From Parapristionchus giblindavisi (lineage: Eukaryota > Nematoda > Chromadorea > Rhabditida > Diplogasteridae), in the NCBI GenBank assembly GCA_943737045.1, contig CALSFV010000041.1:62001-126000 (forward strand): a DNA stretch of 64,000 bases, in the 5' to 3' direction. The notes beneath the pieces were generated by a model. It saw only the letters and a program-made list of their open reading frames with translations, did not search any database and had not been told where the DNA came from. Of this stretch, positions 24,675 through 36,565 are shown piece after piece. Each line of letters opens with the position of its first letter. Position 1 is the first letter of the stretch. Position numbers and translations under genes: made by a program.

Positions 24675-25881
24675 GAAGCACACATTTGATGTACACGAAT
24701 GGTTTGTGCATCTGGAGCATGAGACACAACGCTGATGCTCTTCATGAAGCACACATTTGATGTACACGAATGGTTTGTGCATCTGGAGCATGAGACACAA
24801 CGCTGATGCTCTTCATGAAGCACACATTTGATGTACACGAATGGTTTGTGCATCTGGAGCATGAGACACAACGCTGATGCTCTTCATGAAGCACACATTT
24901 GATGTACACGAATGGTTTGTGCATCTGGAGCATGAGACACAACGCTGATGCTCTTCATGAAGCACACATTTGATGTACACGAATGGTTTGTGCATCTGGA
25001 GCATGAGACACAACGCTGATGCTCTTCATGAAGCACACATTTGATGTACACGAATGGTTTGTGCATCTGGAGCATGAGACACAACGCTGATGCTCTTCAT
25101 GAAGCACACATTTGATGTACACGAATGGTTTGTGCATCTGGAGCATGAGACACAACGCTGATGCTCTTCATGAAGCACACATTTGATGTACACGAATGGT
25201 TTGTGCATCTGGAGCATGAGACACAACGCTGATGCTCTTCATGAAGCACACATTTGATGTACACGAATGGTTTGTGCATCTGGAGCATGAGACACAACGC
25301 TGATGCTCTTCATGAAGCACACATTTGATGTACACGAATGGTTTGTGCATCTGGAGCATGAGACACAACGCTGATGCTCTACATGAAGCACACATTTGAT
25401 GTACACGAATGGTTTGTGCATCTGGAGCATGAGACACAACGCTGATGCTCTTCATGAAGCACACATTTGATGTACACGAATGGTTTGTGCATCTGGAGCA
25501 TGAGACACAACGCTGATGCTCTTCATGAAGCACACATTTGATGTACACGAATGGTTTGTGCATCTGGAGCATGAGACACAACGCTGATGCTCTTCATGAA
25601 GCACACATTTGATGTACACGAATGGTTTGTGCATCTGGAGCATGAGACACAACGCTGATGCTCTTCATGAAGCACACATTTGATGTACACGAATGGTTTG
25701 TGCATCTGGAGCATGAGACACAACGCTGATGCTCTTCATGAAGCACACATTTGATGTACACGAATGGTTTGTGCATCTGGAGCATGAGACACAACGCTGA
25801 TGCTCTTCATGAAGCACACATTTGATGTACACGAATGGTTTGTGCATCTGGAGCATGAGACACAACGCTGATGCTCTACAT
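24675..25881. repeat. 71-bp minisatellite, 17 copies
   Basis: Seventeen head-to-tail copies of a 71-bp unit beginning GAAGCACACATTTGATGTAC, at 24675 plus multiples of 71. Copies are identical except for CTACAT in place of CTTCAT at the end of the copies finishing at about 25384 and at 25881. Because 71 is not a multiple of three, the minus-strand frame shifts at each copy and repeats every 213 bp, and none of the three minus frames contains a stop. That produces many overlapping 66-codon frames, which are artefacts of one unit. Confidence 0.98.
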
Positions 25882-26759
25882 GACGCTCTAGGCGCGTATC
25901 ATGCTATAGATTATACATATGTATCTGTTTTTTATATCCGAAAATATCTTAGGTATGTCATTATCTCTACCCAAAGTCTTCGAAATTCATTTACAATCGC
26001 TTTACGAGGGATATTACCAATTTCAGATTGTTGCAAAGATAAGATACCAATAAAGAATCGAGCGGATGTGCGAAACAATATCATTTTTGACAATAACTCA
26101 TAGTGAAGGCTATTGTAGACTCATCTTGCCTTTCCAACATCTTATTGTCCTTTTTGTAGGAAATTTCTCTATCTAATGATGCAGCAGCATTGAAACGTCA
26201 CAAATATATTAATTAAGTCATATCCTGTCAAGCATTCGGCTACAATAAGAAATATATTCTTATTGTTAGATGGTAATCTAATCGCTCAATGTCATAAACA
26301 TAAAGTTATTTTAAGATAAATTATAATCAATGCAGAATAACTTATCTCCATTTTGCAATATTGTGCATGTGCCGATATGTATTGTATTGATTTAATTATC
26401 GTACATCACAAGGGTGTCTCATCAAGTTCGAGTACAAGCAAATATGTGAAATATTAGAATATAGTTTTTTTTTTCATGTGTGAAAAGCAATGAAACAATA
26501 AAGCTAGAAAAAAACTTTCATTGTCAAGATTGTATGACAATAATGGAGAGAATCATATATGATTGTAGCTTAATCGACAACCAACAATTGTTATGAAATT
26601 GAACGCGTACCCAACATGTTTACACAGATATGATCAGTTCCAATTTCATTTTCTATTCTCCATTTACACAGCTGATTCTGTCGAAAGTTTTATGTCCGAG
26701 ACTCATGTTAAAAGGGAATCAAGTGACGGAAGCAACCATAATATTGTATTCAATAAACA
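25882..26759. other. gene-free stretch
   Basis: AT-rich sequence between the minisatellite and the ShKT gene. No exon or repeat recognised. The segment nearest 26760 should hold that gene's promoter. Confidence 0.5.
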
Positions 26760-27792
26760 ATGAATACTGTAGTCATCATCGCTTTCGTATGTTCTTCAAT
26801 CGCCCTGATTGAAGTTAACGCCCAGTGTTCGACTTCAACCAATTCGAAGTTAGTATTTAGCATTCCATATTGCAAGAATTATTAACAAAATCTTTAATAT
26901 TTTTAGTCGAAATATATACATTTCAGTTGCGCAAATTGGGTTAATAATGGCTTCTGCAACAATCCTGGATATACGACTGCACAGAAGTTAGTTTTGCTTT
27001 TCTAGTATTAAAGCAAAGAAAAAATAATATCGGCATGCCAACTTAGAGTATTAATACATTACATGTACCTTGGAGAATCTGTAAAGACATTGTTACAAAT
27101 TTCAATTACATTATTGTTCAACTTTTGCTTAGAAAATACGAAATACACGTATGTTGTTTGCCGAAGAAAAATTAGTTGATCATGCTGATACGAAATACGA
27201 TTTACAGACAGGCATATTGTGGTGTACAATGTGGATTGTGTACAGCTACAGGAACTCCAATCACCCCAGGATCTACTTGTTCTGATGCTAATGCCAAGTA
27301 AGCAATATAGTTTGGAAAATATTTTCTTGAAATTGAGCTAAATATGATATATAAACGAAGATGATGCATGTTTGATTCGCATTGAACAAATGTAATATGA
27401 AAATTATATTGAAAAAAGAGTAAGGGATCCAAAATAAATCAATATATTCATGCTAGCTGTGTCTACTGGGTCGCCAACGGCTTCTGCACCAACCCTGGCT
27501 ACACTCAAGCTCAGAAGACTGCCTATTGTTGTGGATCATGCAGGTGATTTTTTTAAATTATCTTAAGCAACTTTTCCTTTATCACGCATTTATCACAATT
27601 TTCATATTTTATGGAAGCTACACGATTTTACTGCATTAGATTATATTTCTAATTTTGAACATTCAACTCACAACTGAAAAAAAACTCTCAATGAAGGATG
27701 ATTTTAGCGGTACAACCACTACAACTGGATCCACAACCACGGCAACAACTGGCTCAACTACCACTTCTGTTTCCACCACGACCACCCCCTAG
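26760..27792 (+). CDS. secreted ShKT-domain protein with Thr-rich tail
   Basis: Five exons join in phase: 26760-26848, 26927-26986, 27208-27297, 27457-27543 and 27708-27792, giving 136 aa. A signal peptide (MNTVVIIAFVCSSIALIEVN, cut near NA-QC) is followed by two ShKT-type six-cysteine modules. The first contains NCANWVNNGFCNNPGY and YCGVQCGLC. The second contains NCVYWVANGFCTNPGY and YCCGSC, where the last CxxxC spacing is compressed. The C-terminus is a mucin-like run of Thr/Ser (GTTTTTGSTTTATTGSTTTS), probably O-glycosylated. Such proteins are common nematode surface, cuticle or excretory-secretory products. Introns fall at the same place within each module, consistent with exon duplication. 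Three earlier cysteines (AQCST, STCSD) belong to linkers. Confidence 0.88.
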
Positions 27793-28009
27793 AAACATGA
27801 AATGTGCTCTACCTCCCAATTACATATGGAAATACGAAAATGCCCAAAATATCGATAAAACTTTGAATTATACATGACAGTACCTAGCATTGAACATACG
27901 TCAATTCAACTTCAAAGAATCTCTTGCAAAAAAATATGAATATTCTTAAATTATGAAAATTCTGTAATCGTAAAAGCATGAAATCAATGTACATATCTAT
28001 TTATCCTAT

Positions 28010-28116
28010 CTGTGTATACTGGTCCCCAATGGATTCTGTACCGTACCAAAGTGTATCAAGACTGGCTAAACTCAAGCTCATTGTCAGAAGACTGTATAAT
28101 ATTGTGGATCATGTAG
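28010..28116 (+). pseudogene. decayed copy of an ShKT exon
   Basis: CTGTGTATACTGG at 28010, AAACTCAAGCTCA at about 28069 and TGTGGATCATGTAG before a GT donor-like site line up with exon 4 of the ShKT gene (CTGTGTCTACTGG, CACTCAAGCTCAGAAGACTG, GTGGATCATGCAG). Cysteine codons of the middle part are lost and extra bases break the frame. It is a relic of a third module or of a tandem gene copy. Confidence 0.7.
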
Positions 28117-28363
28117 GTGACCTTTATACCATTTTAAAAAAAGAATGCAGTATTGTTCGACAAGCGAGTTTTAAGAAATCAATTGTTTCTGCACTCACAT
28201 ATTAGAATACCCATATCAGAATAGTATATTCCGAAACATAATAGAGTTCAAAAATGGGCAATAATGAATGAAGTATTTATTTGATCAATATGTGCAAGGA
28301 TAGATATTATGGTTGATTATACACGTTTTGGTAGAGTAAATGATTGAAATTAATGAACGGAGA

Positions 28364-29454
28364 TTATTGTTTCTTCAGTCTATTTGCTTTGATCAATTCA
28401 ACAACTCCGTCCCATAGTTTGACACGAGCTTCGAGAGCTTCATATGCGGTCTCAATAGCGAGCTCCCATCTATAATCAATAAATTAGAGTCTAGAATATG
28501 GTGAAGTAATCAATAATCTAACCTTGGGTCTTCATCATCTCCACATATTTCAGACATCATTTGTAGACTCATAGGACCATGTTCTTCTCCATCTACTTCA
28601 ATATGTCTAAAACAATCAATATTTATATCTTGACTACTGTAAGTCATTTCATACCTTTCCATATAAACTATGAAAGTATCAAGAATTCCTCCCAATCCTC
28701 TATTCATATTCTTCAACATTCCAGTGAACATAAGAGGAATGAGATCTTCACGACCAAAAGCAAAGGCAGATGCAATAACTTCCAGTTGTCCAGACTGAAG
28801 AAATGAGAAAGTCTTACGAACGAAAGCTTGAGCTGGAGGTGAAACCTAAAATTAATACAGATTATATTTATAATCTTTGTATTATAACTTACATCATTAG
28901 ATTCAAGAGCATTCTTGATATTTTTATCAGAATAATTATTCTTTAGATCAGCCATAGTGTCCAAGAATCCATTGATTCCTTCAGTATCAGCTCCCATCGC
29001 TTCCATTGATTCAATATAAAGTTCAAGATGAGAAATGAATTTGCCCCCAACATGATCAGATTCCTCTCCAAGAACTATTTCATTGATTAAACGACGGGCA
29101 GTTCTGGTCCCACGAGGAACCCAAGGAACGTCCACACATGTTAGTTCAACTTGTAGACCTAAACATTCATACTTTTCATACTGTAGCTTGATATTGATTT
29201 ATGATTAGATAGATACCGTACCCTTGAGAAGAGACATAAAGTCCCACACAGCATAGACATGATTTTGCATGAATATTTGAAGATCTTCAACTGTTTCAAC
29301 GGCCTTGTATAGAGGATGAATGGCTAGTTTGGCCCTGAATATTGATTGATTAAATCAGTTGACTATATTATTTGTATTACCTTAGCGGCTCGAGTTTCTT
29401 ATTGAGACGAGCTATGGCGACTTCGCTTAGTTTGACACCACCGTGAGCTACCAT
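28364..29454 (-). CDS. DUF3050 / heme-oxygenase-like protein, copy 1
   Basis: Six exons: 29454-29381, 29334-29222, 29158-28893, 28845-28655, 28606-28523 and 28469-28364, giving 277 aa. The sequence matches my memory of the DUF3050 family, mainly bacterial proteins placed in the heme-oxygenase-like helical fold. Landmarks are [20 protein letters not shown] (29-48), [15 protein letters not shown] (49-63), [24 protein letters not shown] (84-97), [10 protein letters not shown] (105-114) and [12 protein letters not shown] (215-226). Conserved E, H and D/ExxH residues in such proteins can bind a di-metal centre, so an oxidase or oxygenase role is possible but unproven. No signal peptide, so probably cytosolic. 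It is almost identical to copy 2 (31462-32553) in exons, introns and about 150 bp of 3' flank, but its 5' flank differs. A TATA-like TTATATAAG lies at 29511-29519. Confidence 0.88.
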
Positions 29455-29510
29455 TGTTAGAATATTTGAAGGAACTTCAAACAAGATGACAACACTGAAC
29501 GATCCTTGGC

Positions 29511-29520
29511 TTATATAAGG
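29511..29520 (-). promoter_or_regulatory. TATA-like element of DUF3050 copy 1
   Basis: Read leftward, CCTTATATAA stands about 57 bp before the start codon, a plausible core promoter for a gene with a short leader. Confidence 0.5.
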
Positions 29521-29696
29521 GTAGTCCGCCCATCTTTGAATGAGAGACGAGGGGTAAATTTAGCAATTTTCACCGGAAGTTCGAAGACGAAGATGTGAAC
29601 GTTCAAGTTAGAGTTGACGAGAGAGTTTGAGAAAAGAAGAGATATTAGAGAACGAAAGAACTATAGTTAGATATTGATAAGATACGGTAGACAGTT

Positions 29697-29750
29697 AGAG
29701 CAAATGATTAATGTCAAACTGTGATTTGGCGTGACAGGTGTGAGAGACGA
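29697..29750 (-). promoter_or_regulatory. shared upstream block, copy 1
   Basis: Read leftward, CTCACACCTGTCACGCCAAA and TCACAGTTTGACATTAATCA, ending TTTGCTCTA. The same block occurs at 30350-30401 and 31147-31204 on the plus strand. Here it stands about 245 bp before the start codon of DUF3050 copy 1. Confidence 0.6.
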
Positions 29751-30349
29751 ACGAGAAATGGACACTAGATGAAGAAGATGTCAACATCAACGTAATGTAT
29801 CATAGTATTTCCATTGGGAATAACGATTAGATATACGTGAATTTTTTTTGGAAGAAAGTGCATGTTTTCATAAGAACATCTCGTATTTTTAAGACAATAT
29901 ATAAAGTCAGACGTGTCTTGGTACTTTGATAGCGGTAGTGAGGACCACATTTCATAGTTATTTTTCTCAAAATATTATATGTATTTCAATTTCCTTTTTT
30001 TCGTTTATGTTTGTTTGGTTTTCAATTATGCAAATTGGATGAAATTCCTTCATTATACCTGTTGCCATAGACGCACATATCCTTGGTTGGTGACAAACCC
30101 GTTGTATTTTTTGCTAGTGTCGTACCTTATAATATAACGCCGTGTGATTTCGTTATTAATGTGGTTTATGTACAAGAAGGAAATGAAAAGTAATTATGCG
30201 CTTGTGTGTTTTCAGTATATGGCAATGAGATGATGTTAGTGATAGTGTAATTGTATAACATATTTCTCATGAAAGAATTGAATTTTTATTATTTATTTTA
30301 ATGATATTATGAGACGATAGATGGACAATGAGACTATCTTCATTCACTT

Positions 30350-30401
30350 CTCTCACACCTGTCACGGCGAATCACAATTTGACATAAATCATCGCTCTAT
30401 C
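30350..30401 (+). promoter_or_regulatory. shared upstream block, orphan copy 2
   Basis: CTCACACCTGTCACGGCGAA and TCACAATTTGACATAAATCA, followed by CTCGTTCCCTTT, and about 80 bp later a TATA-like TTTATAAAAC at about 30479. It looks like a complete DUF3050-type promoter, yet no DUF3050 coding sequence follows before the next block. Confidence 0.55.
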
Positions 30402-31146
30402 TCGTTCCCTTTCATTATCTCTGACCACTATCTCACTGCTATCTCAGTTCAATCTAAACTCGGTTACATTTTACTCGTTTATAAAACAACTACGTTCGTA
30501 TGTTGTACATACTGAAGGCTTATCATGTCTCCTTCAAAATCATTAAAATAGAATACACTAGGAATATTTTAGGCTGATTTTTATGTCCTGCAGAAATTAG
30601 CAAGAAAAAGTAAAATTACTCCGTTATAAGTCCTCCGTTGTAAATAGTAAAATAAGATTAATTCATTGATATTGAAGTTGAACGATAATTTTGAAATCTG
30701 AACACTTCATAGTATGCAAATACTCTTCATGCATTAAAATAATCACATCTTCCATGATATTTCCAAAAATATGAAAAAATACAAAGAAGATACCAACCAA
30801 ATAATGAAATGAGTGAGTGAGTCATGCGAAAATATCGTTGTTATCAAAAACAAGTGGTTGAACAATTACATAATATGTTTTTACTTTATCATGACGGCAC
30901 CGCTGTTTAGAGAATTTGTACTTTTAATTTGTACACGTGTACATAAGTTTATCGCATGAAATTGCACTCCTAGGTTGTCAGGGTTTTACGAAAAAGTGTC
31001 AAACTGTAACAGTTATTCTACAGGTACCTAAAGGAGAATATATTTGTTACCTCCGACATTTCGTGCACAATGGATTATGGGTGTACTTGTACAGTATATC
31101 GAGATCAAAGCTTAAGAACATTTGAGTGTATTGGAAGGATGTCATC

Positions 31147-31204
31147 GACCTCTATCTCACATCTGTCACCACGAATCACAATTTGATATAAATCATTTGC
31201 TCTA
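31147..31204 (+). promoter_or_regulatory. shared upstream block, copy 3
   Basis: CTCACATCTGTCACCACGAA and TCACAATTTGATATAAATCA, then TTTGCTCTA. Farther down CACGTTCCCTTT and a TATA-like GTATAAAAGG (31409-31418) precede the start codon of DUF3050 copy 2 at 31462. The block lies about 260 bp before that start. Confidence 0.6.
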
Positions 31205-31461
31205 TTTGTCTATTCTCTCATCATATTCCTTATCTATCATCACTATCATCGTATCACGTTCCCTTTATTTCTCTGGTTCTCTCATTGTCGCGCAATCCTT
31301 CATCTTTTGTCTTTGAACTTCCAACAAGTCTCCGCCCTTTATTGTCATGATTTCGTTTCCGGTGAAGCTAAATTTAGCCCTGGTCAAAGATGAGGAAGAT
31401 GTTCATGAGTATAAAAGGAGCGAAAAGACGAATATAGTATCATCTGATATCTCATTTTACA

Positions 31462-32553
31462 ATGGTAGCTCACGGTGGTGTCAAACTAAGCGAAGTCGCC
31501 ATAGCTCGTCTCAATAAGAAACTCGAGCCGCTAAGGTAATACAAATAATATAGTCAACTGATTTAATCAATCAATATTCAGGGCCAAACTAGCCGTTCAT
31601 CCTCTATACAAGGCCGTTGAAACAGTTGAAGATCTTCAAATATTCATGCAAAATCATGTCTATGCTGTGTGGGACTTTATGTCTCTTCTAAAGGGTACGG
31701 TATCTATCTAATCATAAATCAATATCAAGCTACAGTATGAAAAGTATGAATGTTTAGGTCTACAAGTTGAACTAACATGTGTGGACGTTCCTTGGGTTCC
31801 TCGTGGGACCAGAACTGCCCGTCGTTTAATCAATGAAATAGTTCTTGGAGAGGAATCTGATCATGTTGGGGGCAAATTCATTTCTCATCTTGAACTGTAT
31901 ATTGAATCAATGGAAGCGATGGGAGCTGATACTGAAGGAATCAATGGATTCTTGGACACTATGGCTGATCTAAAGAATAATTATTCTGATAAAAATATCA
32001 AGAATGCTCTTGAATCTAATGATGTAAGTTATAATACAAAGATTATAAATATAATCTGGTATTAATTTTAGGTGTCACCTCCAGCTCAAGCTTTCGTTCG
32101 TAAGACTTTCTCATTTCTTCAGTCTGGACAACTGGAAGTTATTGCATCTGCCTTTGCTTTTGGTCGTGAAGATCTCATTCCTCTTATGTTCACTGGAATG
32201 TTGAAGAATATGAATAGAGGATTGGGAGGAATTCTTGATACTTTCATAGTTTATATGGAAAGGTATGAGATGACTTACAGTGGTCAAGATATAAATATTG
32301 ATTGTTTTAGACATATTGAAGTAGATGGAGAAGAACATGGTCCTATGAGTCTACAAATGATGTCTGAAATATGTGGAGATGATGAAGATCCAAGGTTAGA
32401 TTATTGATTACTTCACCATATTCTAGAATCTAATTTATTGATTTTAGATGGGAGCTCGCTATTGAGACCGCATATGAAGCTCTCGAAGCTCGTGTCAAAC
32501 TATGGGACGGAGTTGTTGAATTGATCAAAGCAAATAGACTGAAGAAACAATAA
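31462..32553 (+). CDS. DUF3050 / heme-oxygenase-like protein, copy 2
   Basis: Six exons with the same boundaries as copy 1: 31462-31535, 31582-31694, 31758-32023, 32072-32262, 32311-32394 and 32448-32553, giving 277 aa. It differs from copy 1 by only a few bases, including one substitution that gives AVHPLY instead of AIHPLY, and has an intron one base longer. Metal-ligand candidates (H50, E94-E95, H106, E108, H216, E218, D220, E223, H224) are all kept, so both copies look functional. It is divergently arranged with copy 1 across 2.0 kb. TATA-like GTATAAAAGG is 44 bp before the start. The near-identity of introns as well as exons points to a recent duplication or ongoing gene conversion; the unlike 5' flanks suggest separate regulation. 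Confidence 0.88.
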
Positions 32554-32710
32554 TCACCGTTCATTAATTTCAATCATTTACTCTACCAAAACGTGTATAA
32601 TCAACCATAATATCTATCCTTGCACATATTGATCAAATAAATACTTCATTCATTATTGCCCATTTTTGAACAGTGTTATGTTCCGGAATATTTATATTAC
32701 ACTGATATGG

Positions 32711-34215
32711 GTGTGGTTTAAACAGGCGTTGTAAGATCTACAATGGTTGTAGAGACAGTGGTTCGTTTGGGTGCTTGTAGATAAAGCAGACTGTTTAAAA
32801 AACTATTTAAAAATGTTTTTTAAACTCCCTTGCTGAATAATACTGTATTCCTTTTTTAACACGTGGCCTGCATGATGCACAATAGAGTGTGCTTGAGTTT
32901 AGCCAGGGTTGGAACAGAATCTATTGGGACCCAGTATATGCAGCTAGGATGAATATATAGGATGAATATAAATATATATATTGGACACAAGACTATTATT
33001 ACAAATTCATGCGAATGTCATGTTCTTATTAGCCTAATTTAATCAGTGTCGAAAGGTGAAACCAGTTTGATAGCGATAAGATTGCGTCATTGGGAAGTGT
33101 GTCTACATTATGATTTTTTTAATGGATACTGCGAAACACTTTCCTTGACGATGTTGAGGTCGGAGATGATGTATATAAAATAGTTTAGAAGAAACATCAA
33201 CCAGGTGTGGTCAATAAAGTGGAGTTCATTTAGTCTTCCCATTGATAATTTAAACATAACTAACAGTAAGACCAAAAGTAAGTACTTCATTTAACTTTGC
33301 TACAGTACTTTATATATGCTCAAAAGACAAATTTATCTTTTATAACCCATCAACTACAAAGGATACTACATTCATCCTTAAACATTCAAGTTCTCGTTGA
33401 TTGTTCACTTTGATTGTTCTCGTCTGGTTTGCAATGATTGATGAGCATAATAGACATAGTGAAATCGAGAGTGTATGATTTGTTCATGTAATTTTAAATA
33501 TACTACGTTAACATAATTCTGTAACTAGTCAAACACTATCATATGTATTGATCTATTTATCGCAGAACTAGCTGTTCATTCGTATGGTATCTTTGAGTTA
33601 TCTCTATTACTATCTCAGCCTAAACCCCTTTCGCGTCGGAGGTAAAATGCCCTGAGGCAGTTAAACGAATCCTTCATTGTCAGCTGAAACTGGTAATGAA
33701 CACGACCGCAGAGTAGTATATATACTGGTTGAATGTCACTTCATTCATCAGTTGATTATTCATTCACTTGTTCGTTATCCTCTAGCTCTGATGGGAATGT
33801 TCGGTTTGTCCACAAAATGCAGTAAAGGTCCTTATTTATTCCAAAATCAGTGTTTCGACCTGCCTGACACCCAGATTGTTCTGGATTTCAGATGGTAAGT
33901 TCGTCTTGGGATATTGTAGTCTAGATTTGTTATAATTGAAGAAGAAAAAATTGTTTAGTATACCCATTGACACTGTTCTTTGCATCTTGCACACTCTTTT
34001 GAAAGATATCGTAGTGAACAGTGCTATTGGGTTGATCATTTACTTATCAGTTATCATCAATTGAACAGATATGAAGGGAGTATTGCGCAATGAAGATACC
34101 GTAGACAAGTATATCTATTCTTTTCATCATTGACTCCTTTATTCAATATTCACTTTGTTTTTTTCAACTGTCCCCACCTTTTCATAGGAAATATTTAAAT
34201 GATTTGATTAAGGGT
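32711..34215. other. gene-free stretch upstream of the collagen
   Basis: Similarity to the copy-1 3' flank ends near 32710. Beyond it I see no exon with a domain or splice partner. An open frame at 33677-33898 ends in a GT donor-like site but encodes nothing recognisable. Confidence 0.45.
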
Positions 34216-35391
34216 ATGACCACATTTCGTCATCTAGTTCTCGGTGCCACAGCAGCTTCAGGAGTAGCCATCATTGGTTCACTCCTCGTTGCTTTCTCTC
34301 TCGTCTCTGAAATCAACACCTTCAGAGATGACGTCATCTCTGATCTCAACCACTTCAAGGTTAACCATTACCCACTCTTGTGGATTCCCAGACCCAATTA
34401 TTTAACTTCAGGTCATGGCTGACGACGCATGGGAGAAGATGATCATTCCTGGTCCTGCTGGCTCATCTCGTCGTGATGATACCATCACTCGTTATGCCCG
34501 TCAAGCATACTCTGCTGGAGGAGCTGCTGTAGCTGGAGGAGGATCAGGAGGAGGATGCAGTGAGTACTTATTCTCTAGTATCCTTCCATCTCTTCCAATT
34601 TCAATGTCAATTGTGTCATCTCATCTTCTTTTAACACATTTTGGGAACGACAAATTTACTCTACTCATTATTTTCAGACTGCGGAGCGTCTGCCGGAAGC
34701 TGCCCTGCTGGACCCCCTGGTCCTCCCGGAGCACCTGGAGATCGAGGACGTTAGTTTAAAAAAATATTTCCATGTTTGAAATCAATGTAATATAATTTTT
34801 TCAGAGGACGGACAACCTGGACAGGCCGGTCAGGCTGGTATGTCCGGTATGGCTATGATGGCTATGCAGATGACTGGTGGTGCTTGCATCAAGTGCCCTC
34901 CTGGACCTGCCGGTCCTGCTGGACCCGACGGACCTCCAGGACCCGCCGGAAACGATGGATCACCAGGTGCACCCGCATCAGGAGGAGGAGCTGGAGCACC
35001 CGGACCTCCCGGACCCGCTGGAGACGCTGGAGCCGACGGTGCTCCTGGAGGACCTGGAGCTCCCGGACCCGCAGGCAACCCTGGAACTAGAATGATGTCT
35101 CAGCCTGGACCCGCCGGACCTCCCGGTCCCGCTGGACCACCTGGACCTGCCGGAGCCCCCGGAAGCGGATCGGGACCCGGAGCTCCTGGACCTGCTGGTC
35201 CTCCCGGACCTCCTGGAGGCCCTGGAGCACCCGGAGGACCAGGACAGCCTGGATCCAACGGAAGCGACGGAGAGCCCGGAGGAGATGGAGCTTATTGCCC
35301 CTGCCCTCCCAGAACCGGAGCTACCGGAGCTGCAGCTGCAGGAGGAGGAGCTCCTCCCCCTGCCGAGGCCTATGCCGCTGGCAGAAAGTAA
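34216..35391 (+). CDS. cuticle collagen
   Basis: Structural protein of the nematode exoskeleton. Four exons join in phase: 34216-34359, 34412-34559, 34678-34749 and 34805-35391, giving 316 aa. The N-terminal 50 residues are a cuticle-collagen N domain with one membrane-spanning segment ([20 protein letters not shown]) and end [14 protein letters not shown] at 75-78 fits the furin-type site (RxxR) used to process these proteins. Cysteines fall in the usual small clusters around the triple helix: CNCG and GSC before the first short Gly-X-Y run, ACIKC after a Met-rich gap, then a long interrupted Gly-X-Y region, and YCPCPPR before the tail. The tail [20 protein letters not shown] is Gly/Ala/Pro-rich. 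A Met-rich interruption ([11 protein letters not shown]) separates the helical runs. Base composition is much richer in GC than its neighbours because of Gly and Pro codons. Confidence 0.96.
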
Positions 35392-36565
35392 AGGTTGCAT
35401 CGACAACAGAATTCATAGGCAGTTACTACTATCGTATACTGATAATAAAAGTAATTATTCGAAACTTTGGTCTTCCTGTGCAAACAATGCAATTGACTTT
35501 TACAACAATAAGAAAAATCAATCAAATTCCGACACGAGAAAATTTATTAATGACTACTGCACAGGAGACTCATCACAGAAAACAATCTATACTCGAAGTT
35601 TAATATATATATATATATATATATATGAGAGGAATCGCCAGAGGTTCGACCACCCCCCGGACATAGAAATTTCGACCCCCTGAAAAATTCAGATTAAGTA
35701 CTTTGAATGATGCTCTATCGAACTGCGTTGGTCGAATTTGCATATCTGCTCTCATTTTCGAGTAGCGGTAGGTCAAAGTTGGCAGGTACGGTATTATTGG
35801 CTCGAGTGTGCGTCAGAAAAATGATCATAACTCCGTTCAAAATAATGATAGACAATTTTTCAAAAAAAAACATCGAAAGAGGAGATCTTGGGCAACATTT
35901 CCCATTTGATGACGTCATTTGTCGACCATGCGCCGGTGCGGGGCGGTCGGTTTTATGAAAAAGTGACGTAACTTTCCTAATCGGAAAAAGTGAACTTTTC
36001 TTCTATGCGCATTTTGTTGCACCCATATGTGTCTAAACATGACCCACGTTTCAGAGGATATGAGAAATGCAAACAAAAAAGCGTTGATTTTAGTAACGCG
36101 ACCTCGGACCTGCCAAAGGAAAGAACGGCTTATTCCTTTATCAAGAAACAGCAAAGGAACTTAAATGACTCAAAAACATCCGAAAAAGCATTACGAGCTC
36201 ATAATACCCATATATGACAGTTATTTGAAACACAAAATCACCGAGTTCCGAAAAATTTGAGAAAAACCATATTTTGCGTTTCCACGTGGAAAAAACGTTT
36301 CAGAAATGTTAATTAATCTTTATAATATTTCTTATAATGTTTTTGAACATTTTTGTATTTGGAAGTGAAGGCCTACCTGCTCTTAGAGCCGAGATATCCG
36401 CCATCGAGATTACACGCGCGCGCGCCCCAACTCCGCGCGATGTATTGCCATAAAATGAACGTTTTCCAGCTCAGAATGACTCAAAACAACTTGTTTCATC
36501 ATTCTTAGCACGAAAAAATTCCTTGGAACACGTTTTCTGTGTCTGTAAAAATCAGCAAAAGATTT

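Noticed and set aside
24578..25865. Many overlapping 66- to 137-codon minus-strand frames starting MCLMLQMHKPF
   Set aside because: They are one 71-bp tandem unit read in rotating frames; no start exon, splice site or domain supports a gene.
24675..25881. CRISPR-like regular array
   Set aside because: Units are 71 bp with no spacers, all identical and contiguous, in a eukaryotic sequence: a minisatellite.
28579..28806. 75-codon frame antisense to DUF3050 copy 1, and its twin at 32111-32338
   Set aside because: Exact shadows on the opposite strand of exons 4-5 in both copies.
34830..35406. Long open frames antisense or out of frame to the collagen (Pro/Ala- and Ser/Arg-rich)
   Set aside because: Shadows of the Gly-X-Y codon pattern of the collagen exon.
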